NCBI RefSeq assembly: GCF_028618525.1
Contig: NZ_JAQITC010000004.1
Location: 101,219-165,218 of the forward strand
DNA from: Bartonella sp. AU55XJBT
Lineage (GTDB): Bacteria; Pseudomonadota; Alphaproteobacteria; Rhizobiales; Rhizobiaceae
Reading direction: 5' to 3'
Length of the DNA: 64,000 nucleotides
Below, one piece after another: positions 45,083-55,244 of this stretch. Both the position numbers and the translations under genes were made by a program. The notes under the pieces were generated by a model. The model was given only the letters and a program-made list of their open reading frames with translations. It ran no database searches and was not told where the DNA came from. Position 1 is the first letter of the stretch. The number at the start of each line of letters is the position of its first letter.

Positions 45083-46459
45083 ATGACTGAAATCAAAACG
45101 ACCTTCGACTTCAAAAATTTTTCTCCTGAAGCTCTCGCTGAAAAATTAAAAAGTCAGCATTTTGCTGACTCTATTGATATTATCAATGATCTCGATATCA
45201 TGGAACGTGTCACTATTCTTAGTTTACTACCTCTTGAGTATGTTATCGAACTTTTTGACAAACCAGAGCTTGAACAGCCTGTTGCTATTTTAGAACTTCT
45301 CCCCATAAATCGTGCAGTTGAAATTCTTGATGGTATGTCTGCAGATGCTGCTGCAGATGTCTTTCAAGAAATGGATAAAGAAACCCGCACGCGGCTTTAT
45401 GCCCTACTTAAACCCTTAACGCGCGCTGAACTTAAAAAACTCACCAGTTATCCTGATCATACAGCAGGGGCACTGATGACAACAGAGTTTATAGCGGTTC
45501 CTTCAAACTGGACCATACAAAAAACTTTGGATCACATTCGTGAGGTCGAGCGAACACGTGAAACAGTTTATACCAGCTATGTGATTGACCCCAAAAAAGG
45601 GACTCTTCTTAAAGCTGTTTCACTGCGTAATCTTATTCTTGCCTCACCTGATGAACAAATTCTTAATGTCCCTACCCATGACTCGCCCGTTACAATATCG
45701 CCTTTCACACATCATGAAGATATTGCGCGCCTTTTCCAGCGCCATGACCTTCTCTCTGTGCCCGTCGTTGATGAAAATAATCATGTCATTGGCATTGTAA
45801 CCGTTGACGATGTGCTTGATACTATGGTCGATGAGATGAATGAAGATGCCTATAAATTTGGGGGTATGGAAGCGCTTCATAAGCCCTATATGCAAATCAA
45901 GTTTCCTGAAATGATGAAAAAACGCGGCGGCTGGCTCGCTTTACTCTTTATCGGTGAAATGCTGACCGCAAGCGCTATGCAACATTTCGAAACAGAACTT
46001 GAAAAAGCAATTATTCTTACACTGTTTATTCCCCTCATTATGAGTTCAGGAGGAAATTCCGGTTCACAAGCGACATCCCTTATTATCCGCGCGTTGGCTT
46101 TACGTGAACTCACACTGAAAGACTGGTGGAAAGTTATCATTCGTGAAATTCCAACAGGACTATCCCTTGGTCTCTTACTCGGAATTATTGGTGTTACGCG
46201 CATCGCTCTTTGGCAACAACTCGGTATCTATGACTATGGACAACATTGGATTGCTGTTTCGACAACAGTAGGTGCAGCTTTGGTCGGCATCGTTACATTC
46301 GGTTCTCTTTCTGGCTCTATGTTGCCTTTTATCCTTAAAGGTTTAAAATTTGATCCAGCAAGCGCTTCTGCCCCTTTTGTGGCAACTCTAGTCGACGTCA
46401 TGGGCATTATCATCTATTTTTCTGTAGCGTCCCTCATTTTGTCAGGAACTCTTCTTTAA
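45083..46459 (+). CDS. mgtE: magnesium transporter MgtE
   Basis: 458 aa. Order of parts: MgtE N domain (about 25-130, helical repeats with EILDGMSADAAADVFQEM), two CBS domains (about 140-260, YPDHTAGALMTTEF, VVDENNHVIGIVTVDDVLD), then five membrane helices from about 285 (MSSGGNSGSQATSLIIRALAL is the family pore segment). Homodimeric Mg channel of the inner membrane gated by the cytosolic domains. Ribosome site CAGGAGG at nine bases. Inverted repeat with 12-base arms follows the stop. Confidence 0.96.
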   Translation: MTEIKTTFDFKNFSPEALAEKLKSQHFADSIDIINDLDIMERVTILSLLPLEYVIELFDKPELEQPVAILELLPINRAVEILDGMSADAAADVFQEMDKETRTRLYALLKPLTRAELKKLTSYPDHTAGALMTTEFIAVPSNWTIQKTLDHIREVERTRETVYTSYVIDPKKGTLLKAVSLRNLILASPDEQILNVPTHDSPVTISPFTHHEDIARLFQRHDLLSVPVVDENNHVIGIVTVDDVLDTMVDEMNEDAYKFGGMEALHKPYMQIKFPEMMKKRGGWLALLFIGEMLTASAMQHFETELEKAIILTLFIPLIMSSGGNSGSQATSLIIRALALRELTLKDWWKVIIREIPTGLSLGLLLGIIGVTRIALWQQLGIYDYGQHWIAVSTTVGAALVGIVTFGSLSGSMLPFILKGLKFDPASASAPFVATLVDVMGIIIYFSVASLILSGTLL

Positions 46460-46479
46460 ACATGTAAAGTAAAAACACA

Positions 46480-46525
46480 TTCTTATGGAAAGATCTTGTC
46501 ATGTCACTCGATTTTTCCATAAGAA
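46480..46525 (+). terminator. long inverted repeat after mgtE
   Basis: TTCTTATGGAAA and its exact complement are 12-base arms around a 22-base loop, 20 bases after the mgtE stop. Its place suggests transcript end or 3' stabilisation; no T-run follows the plus strand. Confidence 0.5.
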
Positions 46526-46774
46526 AACAAGCCCTATTATTTGTTGTCTAGAGCACCATTTCATAGATAATACATTGTTTAGAATAATAATTCATCGTTT
46601 TGATATCGAATATAGCTCCGAATACCGTAAAATTACCTCATCATTAAGTCTTCTTATTCTCATATTGTATCAATTAAAGTCATCTTCTTGCCTATCACAA
46701 GCGTGCTGAGTATGTGGATGAAAAATGATTCAAGAAAAGAGTAAAATAGTGCTTATGTCCTCTCAAAATATAAA

Positions 46775-46796
46775 AGCTGTCGCAATATTGACAGCT
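46775..46796 (-). terminator. possible minus-strand terminator hairpin
   Basis: AGCTGTC and GACAGCT form a seven-base stem with an eight-base loop. On the minus strand TTTTATATTTT follows. No minus-strand gene lies nearby, so a small RNA read from the right is one explanation. Confidence 0.35.
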
Positions 46797-47348
46797 AAGA
46801 AAGAACAATAATAGGGATGATCAATGACTTTATACGCTTCACAAAGGCGTTTATAATACACCATTCACGTATATTATATAGTATTCATTGATCTTCTCAT
46901 GAAATGGGTGTGTGATATTAAGGTATCTCTCTTTAAAAAAAATATAAGTATAGGCAATACACCAATTTCGATGGTTTAAAATAAATTTTTTGAGATGCTT
47001 TTGAAGTCATACGTGTGAATTAAAATAACGGTAAAGAGAAGAACTTTCCTTTAATGTCTTCATATTTTTTCTAAATCAGGCTGTATTCCCGTCTCAACAA
47101 CCAATCAAACGGATCATCACTCTTTCTCTAAACTAGCATATAAAAATTAGAACTTTTTATAAAATTCTTAATCTTCTCAATATTTATCCCCAATATGCGG
47201 TTGCATTAAATCTGGATGTTAATTAAAAAACTCCAGCAATTTAAGCTTCATAGAGGCTTAAAGACTTGAAGGAATCATTTTGCCATAAAAATATGGTCTC
47301 TATCTTCCCAAATTATAAAAAAACATGTAAAAGGTCTTTTTAATAGTC

Positions 47349-47390
47349 AGGCAAAGAACGTAAAAACTTTGCCTCAAATGAAATTTCATT
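47349..47390 (+). promoter_or_regulatory. hairpins in the typA leader
   Basis: AGGCAAAG and CTTTGCCT form an eight-base stem (47349-47374). It is followed by a perfect 14-base palindrome AATGAAATTTCATT (47377-47390), 20 bases before the ATG. Confidence 0.4.
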
Positions 47391-47410
47391 AAACGAAAAG
47401 AAGAGAATTT

Positions 47411-49237
47411 ATGCAATTGCGTAACATTGCCATCATTGCCCACGTTGACCATGGGAAAACAACGCTTGTAGATGGACTTCTCAAGCAATCAGGAAACTTC
47501 CGTGATAATCAGCGTACAAGCGAACGTATGATGGATTCAAACGATATTGAAAAAGAACGGGGAATTACAATTCTAGCGAAAGTGACATCTGTTGTTTGGA
47601 AAGATACCCGAATTAATATTGTTGATACACCAGGACATGCGGATTTTGGTGGAGAAGTTGAACGCATTCTAAACATGGTTGATGGAGCTATCGTACTTGT
47701 TGATGCTGCTGAAGGCCCCATGCCACAAACAAAATTTGTCGTTGGCAAAGCATTGAAAGTGGGATTGCGCCCTATTGTTGCTATTAATAAAATTGACAGA
47801 CCTGATGCACGCGTTGATGAAGTCATTAATGAGGTTTTTGACCTTTTTGCCGCTCTTGATGCAACCGATGAACAGCTTGACTTTCCCATTCTTTATGGGT
47901 CTGGGCGCGATGGATGGATGGCTGAAGCCCCAGAGGGACCTAAAGATCAAGGACTCAGTCCTTTATTTAATCTTGTGACGCGGCATGTGCCTTCTCCTCA
48001 TGTAGCAGAAGGACCATTCCGCATGATTGGAACTATTCTTGAAGCGGATCCGTTTTTGGGACGAATTATTACAGGACGTATTCATTCCGGCTCTTTAAAA
48101 CCCAATCAAAATGTTAAGGTTCTCGGACAAGATGGCAAACTTTTAGAAACTGGGCGTATTTCAAAAATTTTAGCATTTCGTGGGTTAGAACGGCAATCTA
48201 TTGAAGAAGGAAGTGCTGGTGATATTGTTGCGATTGCAGGTCTACAAAAAGGTACCGTTGCTGATACTTTCTGTGATCCTACTGTTAATGTCCCCCTTAC
48301 TGCCCAGCCAATTGATCCTCCTACTGTTACGATGAGTTTTCTCGTCAACGATAGTCCCCTTGCTGGAACGGAAGGAGATAAAGTAACAAGCCGTGTCATC
48401 CGAGACCGTTTGTTAAAAGAAGCAGAAGGCAATGTCGCTCTTAAAATTGAAGAATCAGCCGATAAAGATTCTTTCTACGTTTCAGGGCGAGGAGAATTAC
48501 AGCTTGCAGTTCTCATTGAAAATATGCGCCGTGAAGGATTTGAGCTTAGTGTTTCACGTCCACGTGTTGTGATGCAAAAGGATGAAAATGGAATAACTCT
48601 TGAGCCAATTGAAGAAGTTGTTATCGATGTTGATGAAGAGTATTCCGGTACTGTTGTACAAAAAATGTCTGAACGTAAAGGAGAAATGGTGGAATTACGT
48701 CCTTCTGGAGGTAATCGTGTCCGCCTTGTTTTTTATGCACCAACCCGAGGACTTATTGGTTATCAATCTGAACTTTTAACAGACACACGCGGTACAGCCA
48801 TTATGAATCGCCTTTTCCATGCTTATGAGCCTTATAAAGGAGACATCGCTGGTCGTGTTAATGGTGTTATGATTTCAAATGACAACGGTGAATCTGTCGC
48901 TTATGCTCTTTTTAATCTTGAAGATCGTGGACCTATGATTATTGATGCCGGTGTGAAGGTCTATCAAGGGATGATTATTGGCATCCACTCACGTGATAAC
49001 GACTTAGAAGTCAATGTTTTAAAAGGAAAAAAACTCACTAATATGCGCGCTTCCGGAAAAGATGAAGCCGTAAAACTAACACCTCCCATTAAAATGACAT
49101 TAGAACGAGCCTTATCTTGGATCCAAGATGATGAACTTGTGGAAGTGACTCCTAAAAGTATTCGTCTTCGAAAACTCTATCTTGATCCCAATGAACGTAA
49201 ACGTTTTGAAAAAACACGTGCATCAATTTCAAGCTAA
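47411..49237 (+). CDS. typA: ribosome-associated GTPase TypA/BipA
   Basis: 608 aa, the usual length. G1 [15 protein letters not shown], the ERGITILAK switch [15 protein letters not shown] (G3), NKIDRPDAR (G4), then domain II, two EF-G-like domains and the BipA-specific C-terminal domain. It assists ribosome assembly and translation under stress and cold. Preceded by leader hairpins; ppa follows after 64 bases. Confidence 0.97.
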   Translation: MQLRNIAIIAHVDHGKTTLVDGLLKQSGNFRDNQRTSERMMDSNDIEKERGITILAKVTSVVWKDTRINIVDTPGHADFGGEVERILNMVDGAIVLVDAAEGPMPQTKFVVGKALKVGLRPIVAINKIDRPDARVDEVINEVFDLFAALDATDEQLDFPILYGSGRDGWMAEAPEGPKDQGLSPLFNLVTRHVPSPHVAEGPFRMIGTILEADPFLGRIITGRIHSGSLKPNQNVKVLGQDGKLLETGRISKILAFRGLERQSIEEGSAGDIVAIAGLQKGTVADTFCDPTVNVPLTAQPIDPPTVTMSFLVNDSPLAGTEGDKVTSRVIRDRLLKEAEGNVALKIEESADKDSFYVSGRGELQLAVLIENMRREGFELSVSRPRVVMQKDENGITLEPIEEVVIDVDEEYSGTVVQKMSERKGEMVELRPSGGNRVRLVFYAPTRGLIGYQSELLTDTRGTAIMNRLFHAYEPYKGDIAGRVNGVMISNDNGESVAYALFNLEDRGPMIIDAGVKVYQGMIIGIHSRDNDLEVNVLKGKKLTNMRASGKDEAVKLTPPIKMTLERALSWIQDDELVEVTPKSIRLRKLYLDPNERKRFEKTRASISS

Positions 49238-49301
49238 TTGCATAATCTCTTTGGTAAAATATTGATTTTACGCCCCACTCTATCCCAGAAAGGATGTCTC
49301 T

Positions 49302-49832
49302 ATGAATATTAAGGAAATACCTGTAGGCAAAAACCCACCAGAAGATGTTAATGTTATTGTAGAAGTCTCTCTTGGTGGTCAACCAATAAAATATGAGATG
49401 GATAAAAAGTCGGGCGCATTATTCGTTGATCGTTTTCTTCATACCTCAATGGTTTATCCTGGAAATTATGGTTTTGTCCCTCATACGCTTTCAGATGATG
49501 GTGATCCTATTGATGTGCTTATCTGTAATACCCGTCCACTTATGCCTGGTTGTGTGATCAATGTTCGCCCTATCGGGGCTCTAATGATGGAAGATGATGG
49601 TGGAAAAGATGAAAAAATTATTGCCATTCCAACACCAAAATTAACAAAACGCTACATCAATGTTCATGACTATACAGACCTGCCTGAGATTACACTCAAA
49701 CAAATTGAACATTTCTTCAAGCATTATAAAGATTTGGAACCTGGGAAATGGGCAAAAATTGAAGGGTGGCGTGATAAAAACTTTGCGCATAAACTCATTC
49801 AGCAAGCTGTTGAACGCAATAAAGAAATATAA
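49302..49832 (+). CDS. ppa: inorganic pyrophosphatase, family I
   Basis: 176 aa. Hydrolyses pyrophosphate and pulls biosynthetic reactions forward. The signature D66-G-D68-P-x-D71 ([10 protein letters not shown]) with three Mg ligands is complete, along with [12 protein letters not shown]. Ribosome site AAAGGATG lies nine bases before the ATG. A strong hairpin follows. Confidence 0.96.
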   Translation: MNIKEIPVGKNPPEDVNVIVEVSLGGQPIKYEMDKKSGALFVDRFLHTSMVYPGNYGFVPHTLSDDGDPIDVLICNTRPLMPGCVINVRPIGALMMEDDGGKDEKIIAIPTPKLTKRYINVHDYTDLPEITLKQIEHFFKHYKDLEPGKWAKIEGWRDKNFAHKLIQQAVERNKEI

Positions 49833-49844
49833 CAATTTTAATAT

Positions 49845-49874
49845 AATAAAGCCTATTTTTTAATAGGCTTTATT
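49845..49874. terminator. bidirectional terminator after ppa
   Basis: AATAAAGCCTATT and its exact complement form a 13-base stem with a TTTT loop. A/T-rich flanks on both sides suit ppa on the plus strand and the convergent DUF167 gene. Confidence 0.8.
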
Positions 49875-49887
49875 ATTATTTATTTTT

Positions 49888-50202
49888 CTACGAAACACAA
49901 TCTCTAAAGGATTGCCATATTTGCTTTAGCTCTTCTAAATGTGTTGAAAAATAAAGCTGTTTGTAGCGAGATGTTGCACCACTTTTCAGAAAAATAGAAG
50001 AAGATGGAATTTTCCACTGCTTAGAAAGAAATTTAATGAGAGCTTTATTTGCTTTTCCATCTTCAGGAACAGCACGAAGGCGTATAATCAGATATTGTTT
50101 CTCACCATCTCTACGCTCAATCCCTATTATTTTGTCAACGGATGATTTGGGAATGAGATATACAAACAAAATCAAGTTATTTTTATCAACTTGATAAAAC
50201 AT
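49888..50202 (-). CDS. DUF167 (YggU) family protein
   Basis: 104 aa. Small basic alpha/beta protein of the YggU group: VYLIPKSSVDKIIGIE, RLRAVPEDGKANKALIKFLSKQWKIP and LKSGATSRYKQL match the family. Function unknown in bacteria. It follows the YggT gene by 22 bases, a pairing common in Rhizobiales and other bacteria. Confidence 0.88.
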   Translation of the reverse strand: MFYQVDKNNLILFVYLIPKSSVDKIIGIERRDGEKQYLIIRLRAVPEDGKANKALIKFLSKQWKIPSSSIFLKSGATSRYKQLYFSTHLEELKQIWQSFRDCVS

Positions 50203-50224
50203 GTATTTACCTCAAATTATATTT

Positions 50225-50518
50225 CTATAAATACATATTTACATAAGCCCGCCACATGAAATTACGAATAAAATAAATAATAACGAACACCACAATAGGC
50301 GAAATATCAATTGTTCCCAAATTTGGTAAAATCTGCCGGATAGGGCTTAGAACGGGATTTGTAAGGCGATATAGAAAGTTTCCTATCAAAACAACAAAGC
50401 GATTGCGCGAATTTACGATATTAAAGACATAAAGCCAAGAAAAAATGACACTGGCGATTAAAATATAAATATAAAGATCAAAAATCCAATCAAGTGTTTG
50501 AAGCAATGCATAAACCAT
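50225..50518 (-). CDS. YggT family membrane protein
   Basis: 97 aa with two hydrophobic segments (about 10-32 and 70-92) and the family centre [27 protein letters not shown]. An inner membrane protein of unknown exact role, linked in other bacteria to osmotic or division functions. Upstream partner of the DUF167 gene. Confidence 0.9.
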   Translation of the reverse strand: MVYALLQTLDWIFDLYIYILIASVIFSWLYVFNIVNSRNRFVVLIGNFLYRLTNPVLSPIRQILPNLGTIDISPIVVFVIIYFIRNFMWRAYVNMYL

Positions 50519-50850
50519 GCGTTATCCCTTTCAGTCAAGGAAACAGAAAAGCATATAGAAAGCCTTTATTAAAATGAATCTGTATATTGAATAATAGTTT
50601 TATATCTCAAAATCTCATGAATAAAAAACTAAATAGTCTAAATTCTTCATCTCTCTATTTAATGATAATGAAGATAGAAAACAAATATCAAAATTAAAAA
50701 TAGTGCAATGAAAATAGAAGAAACAAAAAATAATCTGAAAACTTTAAAAGCACTAAATTATAGGGACAATCTTAAATCTCATCGCTTTAATAATCAATCT
50801 TATACGCACAAACTAAAAACGGCCTTAAAAGGCCGTTTTTATTTTTAAAA
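50519..50850. other. 332-base region between the YggT gene and ialB
   Basis: Contains the ialB terminator at its right end. The rest is AT-rich with no gene seen. Confidence 0.6.
50815..50840 (-). terminator. terminator of the ialAB unit
   Basis: AAAAACGGCCTT and AAGGCCGTTTTT form a 12-base stem with a tight loop, 11 bases after the ialB stop on the minus strand, ending in TTTTTAG. A textbook intrinsic terminator. Confidence 0.85.
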
Positions 50851-51411
50851 TTATTTCTGCAAAGCAATCAAACGATTAAGAGCATTACTAAAACCATTGA
50901 GCTGAATAAACAAATCATTCAAAGGTGGTTCACCTGCAGCAGCAACTGTCATCGCTAACTTTAATTGTTTTCCAGAACGCAAAGCTGCCACGTGATTTTT
51001 ATCAAAAACAACTGGAACCATACAACCTGCTGGTACACAAGTCCGAATACCGGTTTCAATAACAGCTTTTCCTTCATCAACTTGTAAACGAACAGGCTTA
51101 GAAACCAAAATTCCAAAAGGAACTGTTAAATTACCCGATACGACACCCTCAGCATTGAGAATAAGAGTCATAGCCACAACAACACGCCCCTGTTCATTTA
51201 CTTCTTGACGGTGCATAAAGCAAACTTTTTTCCCTTCTTGTAACCCACAGTTAATGGTCCACAAGCCATAGGTTTCAGTCAAAGAAGAAGCGCCATTTGG
51301 CAATGTCGCTGCTGCCTCTTTTGCTGTAGAAGGCTTTGAATTTGTTGCAAATGCAACAGATGAAATACTCAAGAGAGTACAAACTATCAGTAAATTAAAT
51401 AACTTTTTCAT
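50851..51411 (-). CDS. ialB: invasion-associated protein IalB
   Basis: 186 aa from ATG 51411 (MKKLFNLLIVCTLL), with AGGAA ahead; an upstream frame to 51456 lacks a ribosome site. Signal peptide ends VAFA-T. The IalB domain has WTINCGLQEGKKVCFMHRQE, a paired-Cys segment RTCVPAGCMVPV and the C-terminal LNDLFIQLNGFSNALNRL. In B. bacilliformis the IalAB locus confers red cell invasion. ialA lies about 110 bases upstream on the same strand. A strong terminator follows. Confidence 0.94.
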   Translation of the reverse strand: MKKLFNLLIVCTLLSISSVAFATNSKPSTAKEAAATLPNGASSLTETYGLWTINCGLQEGKKVCFMHRQEVNEQGRVVVAMTLILNAEGVVSGNLTVPFGILVSKPVRLQVDEGKAVIETGIRTCVPAGCMVPVVFDKNHVAALRSGKQLKLAMTVAAAGEPPLNDLFIQLNGFSNALNRLIALQK

Positions 51412-51521
51412 TTTTATATTCCTGTTCTTTACATAAAAGAGAAACATGTTTATCATCTATAAATAATATACATCATATAAAGCATCTTTATAAAAAAAGC
51501 TTTCTCGTAGTCATATAGCTT

Positions 51522-52043
51522 TTATAATAACCTAAGGCTACCTCGAAATTCGCTGACAACACTCATATAAACATGCTTTTTAAAAGGAACAGCAATCGAA
51601 GGAAGGGCTTCTAGATCTATCCATTTCCATTGATCGAATTCCGCTTTATTGCCATCTGGTGGTGGATTGATCGCAATTTCAGAAAGCTCTCCCGTAAACT
51701 GGAAAGCAAACCATTTTTGCGTTTGCCCGCGGTATTTATTGCTTAATGTGCACGCAACAAGTTCTTGTGGAAAATCATAATGGAACCAATTTTGTGCTTC
51801 TTTAATCAACCTTACAGATCGAATACCCGTTTCTTCATAAAGTTCTCGATATGCTGCATCTAATGGCTTTTCATCTTCATCAATTCCTCCTTGAGGAAGC
51901 TGCCAACGATGAGATCTGTTAATATCTGCATGAGCTGGCGCCATTAAACGACGCCCAACCCAAACTTTACCCTCATGATTAAAAACAACAATTCCAACAC
52001 ATTTGCGATAAGGAAGAGTCTTCAAGTTAACATCTGCATCCAT
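51522..52043 (-). CDS. ialA: IalA Nudix hydrolase / RNA pyrophosphohydrolase
   Basis: 173 aa. Full Nudix box at 52-74 (GGIDEDEKPLDAAYRELYEETGI has G-x5-E-x7-REUXEEXGU). The lead-in HRWQLPQGG and the following YDFP, KYRGQTQKWFAF are typical of RppH/NudH. Family members hydrolyse diadenosine polyphosphates and trim 5' triphosphates of mRNA. IalA of B. bacilliformis was shown to be a dinucleoside polyphosphate hydrolase. GAGGAA precedes the ATG. Sits between ctpA and ialB on one strand. Confidence 0.94.
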   Translation of the reverse strand: MDADVNLKTLPYRKCVGIVVFNHEGKVWVGRRLMAPAHADINRSHRWQLPQGGIDEDEKPLDAAYRELYEETGIRSVRLIKEAQNWFHYDFPQELVACTLSNKYRGQTQKWFAFQFTGELSEIAINPPPDGNKAEFDQWKWIDLEALPSIAVPFKKHVYMSVVSEFRGSLRLL

Positions 52044-52081
52044 TTATATTCCTCAAAAGCGCAAGCTATCGATATCATTTC

Positions 52082-53392
52082 TCACTTCAATATATCCTTA
52101 TTGGGATCTGGTGGAAATGCTGCATTTGCCATCTCACCCCGTAACAATTTATAAGCCTCATTCAATTGAATGTCATCCTTAGGATCTTTCGGAACAAAAG
52201 CAGCTGAACCAGATCCTTTATTGCTTTCTTGTTTCCCTTTGATATGCCCTTTTAATGCAGACTCACCAACTTTTACATCATAACCTTTATATTTTTCAGG
52301 AAGTGGTTGCTCTACAATAATATCAGGCGTGATCCCTGTTCCTTGAATAGAAGTGCCAGAGGGTGTGTAATAAAGTGCTGTTGTTAAGCGTAAAGCACCA
52401 TTTTCACCCAAAGGAATAATCGTTTGAACAGATCCTTTACCAAAAGATTGCGTCCCTAAAATTGTTGCACGACGATGATCTTGTAGGGCACCTGCAACAA
52501 TTTCAGAAGCACTTGCCGAACCACCATTAATAAGAACAATGAGTGGTTTTCCATTGATGACATCCCCTGGCTTCGCATCAAATCTCGTCACATCACTCTT
52601 TTTACGGCCACGCGTTGATACAATCTCACCTTTATTGAGAAAAGCACTCGAAACATTAACAGCTTGATCTAAAAGTCCACCAGGATTAAGCCGCAAATCA
52701 AGGACATAACCTTTTAGTTTATCTTCAGGAATTTTAGATTGGATATCTTTAATTGCTGCCAGAAGATTCCCTAATGTTTGCTCAGAAAATTGGATAACTC
52801 TTAAATATCCAATGTCGCCCTCAACCCGATATTTCACCGCTTTTACCTTGATAATATCACGAATAATCTTAACTTCAAATGGCTGATCAACGCCAGAACG
52901 AATAATTGTTAAGGTAATTGATGTTCCAGGAGCCCCTCGCATCTTATTAACAGCTTCATTCAATGTTTGACCATTCGTTTGTACATCATCAATTTTTGAA
53001 ATAAGATCTCCTGCTAGAATACCTGCTTTTGAAGCGGGGGTATCATCCATCGGTGAAACAACTTTAATTAAGTTTTTTTCCATAGTGACCTCAATACCAA
53101 GACCTCCGAATTCTCCTTTCGTAGAATCCCGCATATCTTTAGCTTCTTCAGCATTCAAATAAGATGAATGGGGGTCCAGTGATGTAAGCATGCCATTGAT
53201 AGCATTTTCAATAAGCTTTTTATCATCTGGAACTGTGACGTATTGCTTACGCACGCGTTCAAAAACATCGCCAAATATGGCCAATTTTTTATAGGCGCTA
53301 TCTTCATTATTCGCAGCAACAGACTGCACCATAATCATTGAACAGGCGCCGAGCAATACCCCAGCGACCAAAAGAATAACTTTACGAATCAT
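52082..53392 (-). CDS. ctpA: carboxy-terminal processing protease
   Basis: 436 aa. Exported S41 protease: N-terminal signal or anchor (1-27), PDZ domain near 95-175, then the catalytic part with Ser294 (GGSASASEIV), Lys319 and Gln323 (SFGKGSVQ). Degrades or trims periplasmic proteins and affects peptidoglycan hydrolases. Its start overlaps the stop of the EnvC-like gene by 11 bases, so both are coupled; a shared wall-control job is likely. Confidence 0.95.
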   Translation of the reverse strand: MIRKVILLVAGVLLGACSMIMVQSVAANNEDSAYKKLAIFGDVFERVRKQYVTVPDDKKLIENAINGMLTSLDPHSSYLNAEEAKDMRDSTKGEFGGLGIEVTMEKNLIKVVSPMDDTPASKAGILAGDLISKIDDVQTNGQTLNEAVNKMRGAPGTSITLTIIRSGVDQPFEVKIIRDIIKVKAVKYRVEGDIGYLRVIQFSEQTLGNLLAAIKDIQSKIPEDKLKGYVLDLRLNPGGLLDQAVNVSSAFLNKGEIVSTRGRKKSDVTRFDAKPGDVINGKPLIVLINGGSASASEIVAGALQDHRRATILGTQSFGKGSVQTIIPLGENGALRLTTALYYTPSGTSIQGTGITPDIIVEQPLPEKYKGYDVKVGESALKGHIKGKQESNKGSGSAAFVPKDPKDDIQLNEAYKLLRGEMANAAFPPDPNKDILK

Positions 53393-54668
53393 TTTGGCTC
53401 CTTCTCATTTTTTCAGTCTGCCACCAAGGAGTTGGATTTACAGGCTTTCCCTGCTTTCTAAACTCAATGTAAAGCATTGGAGCAGCTTTTCCTATATCCA
53501 ATGCAACACTATTTGCAATAAATTGCATCCCCATCATACCCAGAGGCTCACCTGAAAGAACAAACTGCCCCTGTTTTACATTAATTTTCGACATTCCAGT
53601 AAGAATGATATGATAACCATTTCCAACATTGAGAATGATTAACTGTCCATAAGAACGAAATGGCCCAGCAAAAGCAACAAAAGCATCCGCAGGCGCTATA
53701 ACAATAGCCCCTGACTCTGTTTCTATCGTCTCACCAAAACGCCTAATCTGCGAATTGTTATGAGAATATCGAATTCTTTTTCCTGAAACAGGAAAAAGTA
53801 AAGAACCTTTTCGGCTTTCAAAATTGGATTGCTCTAACAATTGTAAACTTTTCCGTATCTGTATTGATGAATCAGAGTTAAGTTTTGACTGACGCTCAAG
53901 CTCTAAAATCAATTCTTCCAAAGACTGCGCTTTTTTAGCAAGAGCAATATTTTTTTGTTGCTGTTCTGTAAGTTCTTTTTCTGATTTTTTTTGTAGTTTG
54001 TTTTTTTTGTCTAATAAAAGCTCTAGACGTTTTCGCTGTTCTGCTTGACTTTGCAGTTTGGTCTTTAATACCGTATATTCCATAGTAATGGAATTGCTTA
54101 AATTGGTCAACTCCTTGAGTTTCTCCGTTAAATCTCGTGTTTTCTCTTGCATTTGAGGAATGACAGTCCCTAATAAAACAGAACTGCGCATAGAAGCCAA
54201 CACATCCTCTGGCTGTATCATAAGAGCTGGAGGTGGATTTAATCCCATACGTTCTAAAATTGCAAGAACTTCTGCAAATTCAGTGCGACGACTTTTTAAA
54301 CTTTGATAGACTTGTACCCGCTTTTCTATCATTTTTTCAAGCTTTTCTTCCCTTTCTGCAATATCATCTGCGACTTTACGTTCTTCTTGAGCAGCTTTTA
54401 TGAGTGCATCACTCAAAACACGTTGATCTTTTTTTAAATTCTCAACTTGACGCGTAAGAAAAACAACACGCTCACGCGAAAGTGAAATATTTTGACGAAT
54501 TTCTCCCAATTCTTTATGTACTTCTGTACTCCTCATTGTATCTTCCGCATGCGATGCAGAAAAGCAAAAAAACATACTCAAGAGCAGGATGACAAATATC
54601 ACGCATTCCCCATATAAATATCGCATCTTTCTATGAAGAAGCTTTTTCATTTGCAAAAACCATAACAC
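53382..54668 (-). CDS. EnvC-like murein hydrolase activator
   Basis: Up to 428 aa, with several possible starts near the N-terminus. Signal peptide (MSMFFCFSASHA-like region, cleavage near 41), then a long coiled coil (about 45-260), then a LytM/M23 domain at about 290-415. The LytM metal site is degenerate: the HxH motif reads HIILTG. That is the EnvC pattern, which activates amidases in place of cutting wall itself. Overlaps ctpA downstream. Confidence 0.88.
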   Translation of the reverse strand: MLWFLQMKKLLHRKMRYLYGECVIFVILLLSMFFCFSASHAEDTMRSTEVHKELGEIRQNISLSRERVVFLTRQVENLKKDQRVLSDALIKAAQEERKVADDIAEREEKLEKMIEKRVQVYQSLKSRRTEFAEVLAILERMGLNPPPALMIQPEDVLASMRSSVLLGTVIPQMQEKTRDLTEKLKELTNLSNSITMEYTVLKTKLQSQAEQRKRLELLLDKKNKLQKKSEKELTEQQQKNIALAKKAQSLEELILELERQSKLNSDSSIQIRKSLQLLEQSNFESRKGSLLFPVSGKRIRYSHNNSQIRRFGETIETESGAIVIAPADAFVAFAGPFRSYGQLIILNVGNGYHIILTGMSKINVKQGQFVLSGEPLGMMGMQFIANSVALDIGKAAPMLYIEFRKQGKPVNPTPWWQTEKMRRSQNDS

Positions 54669-54760
54669 CTCATCGTATACACGAGAGATGCTTTAAACGG
54701 TGTCGGCTAAAACTATATTAATAAATATATAAATAAGTGATAAAAATTGAACAAAAATAT

Positions 54761-55243
54761 TTAAAAACGATGATATGGATGATGATTTGCAATGGTTACA
54801 GCACGGTAAAGTTGTTCTGTGAGAAGAATGCGTGCAATTTGATGTGGCCACGTCATAAAACCAAAAGATAAAAGAAAATCAGCACGATTCCTTATTTGTT
54901 CATTATGCCCATCAGGTCCCCCCAAAGCAATGATGACATCTCGAATGCCTTCGTCACGATAACACCCTAATTTTTCAGCAAAAGCAGCTGAAGAAATCGA
55001 CTCTCCACGCTCATCCAACACAATTAATCGACATTTTTCAGGTAAAAATTCAATAAGTTTTCTTCCCTCTTCCTCCATACGTTGACACGCTGTTTGAGCA
55101 CGACTTTCTGGTATCTCTTGTAACTTTTTTAAATGAAATCCTACAGCTCCAGAACTTTTAGAAAAACGATCCAAATAATGCAGAACCAATTTTTGCTCTG
55201 CTCCACTTTTCATACGACCAACCGCAAAAATAGAAATTTGCAT
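54761..55243 (-). CDS. rlmH: 23S rRNA (pseudouridine1915-N3)-methyltransferase
   Basis: 160 aa SPOUT methyltransferase of the RlmH (YbeA) family. IALGGPDGHNE forms the knotted SAM site and the C-terminal end LLTEQLYRAVTIANHHPYHRF is the family signature. Starts one base after the rsfS stop, so the two ribosome genes are cotranscribed. Confidence 0.96.
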   Translation of the reverse strand: MQISIFAVGRMKSGAEQKLVLHYLDRFSKSSGAVGFHLKKLQEIPESRAQTACQRMEEEGRKLIEFLPEKCRLIVLDERGESISSAAFAEKLGCYRDEGIRDVIIALGGPDGHNEQIRNRADFLLSFGFMTWPHQIARILLTEQLYRAVTIANHHPYHRF

Positions 55244-55244
55244 T

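Larger units (their letters stand above)
46460..47410. other. 951-base region between mgtE and typA
   Basis: Contains several inverted repeats listed separately, but no gene I can support. A 74-codon frame at 46485-46709 lies across the first hairpin and has no ribosome site. Confidence 0.55.

Noticed and set aside
46485..46709. 74-codon frame after mgtE
   Set aside because: Runs through the mgtE 3' hairpin, has no ribosome site and an unlikely composition.
50851..52043. Treating ialA-ialB as a new system
   Set aside because: The pair is the described invasion-associated locus of Bartonella; it is annotated but not novel.
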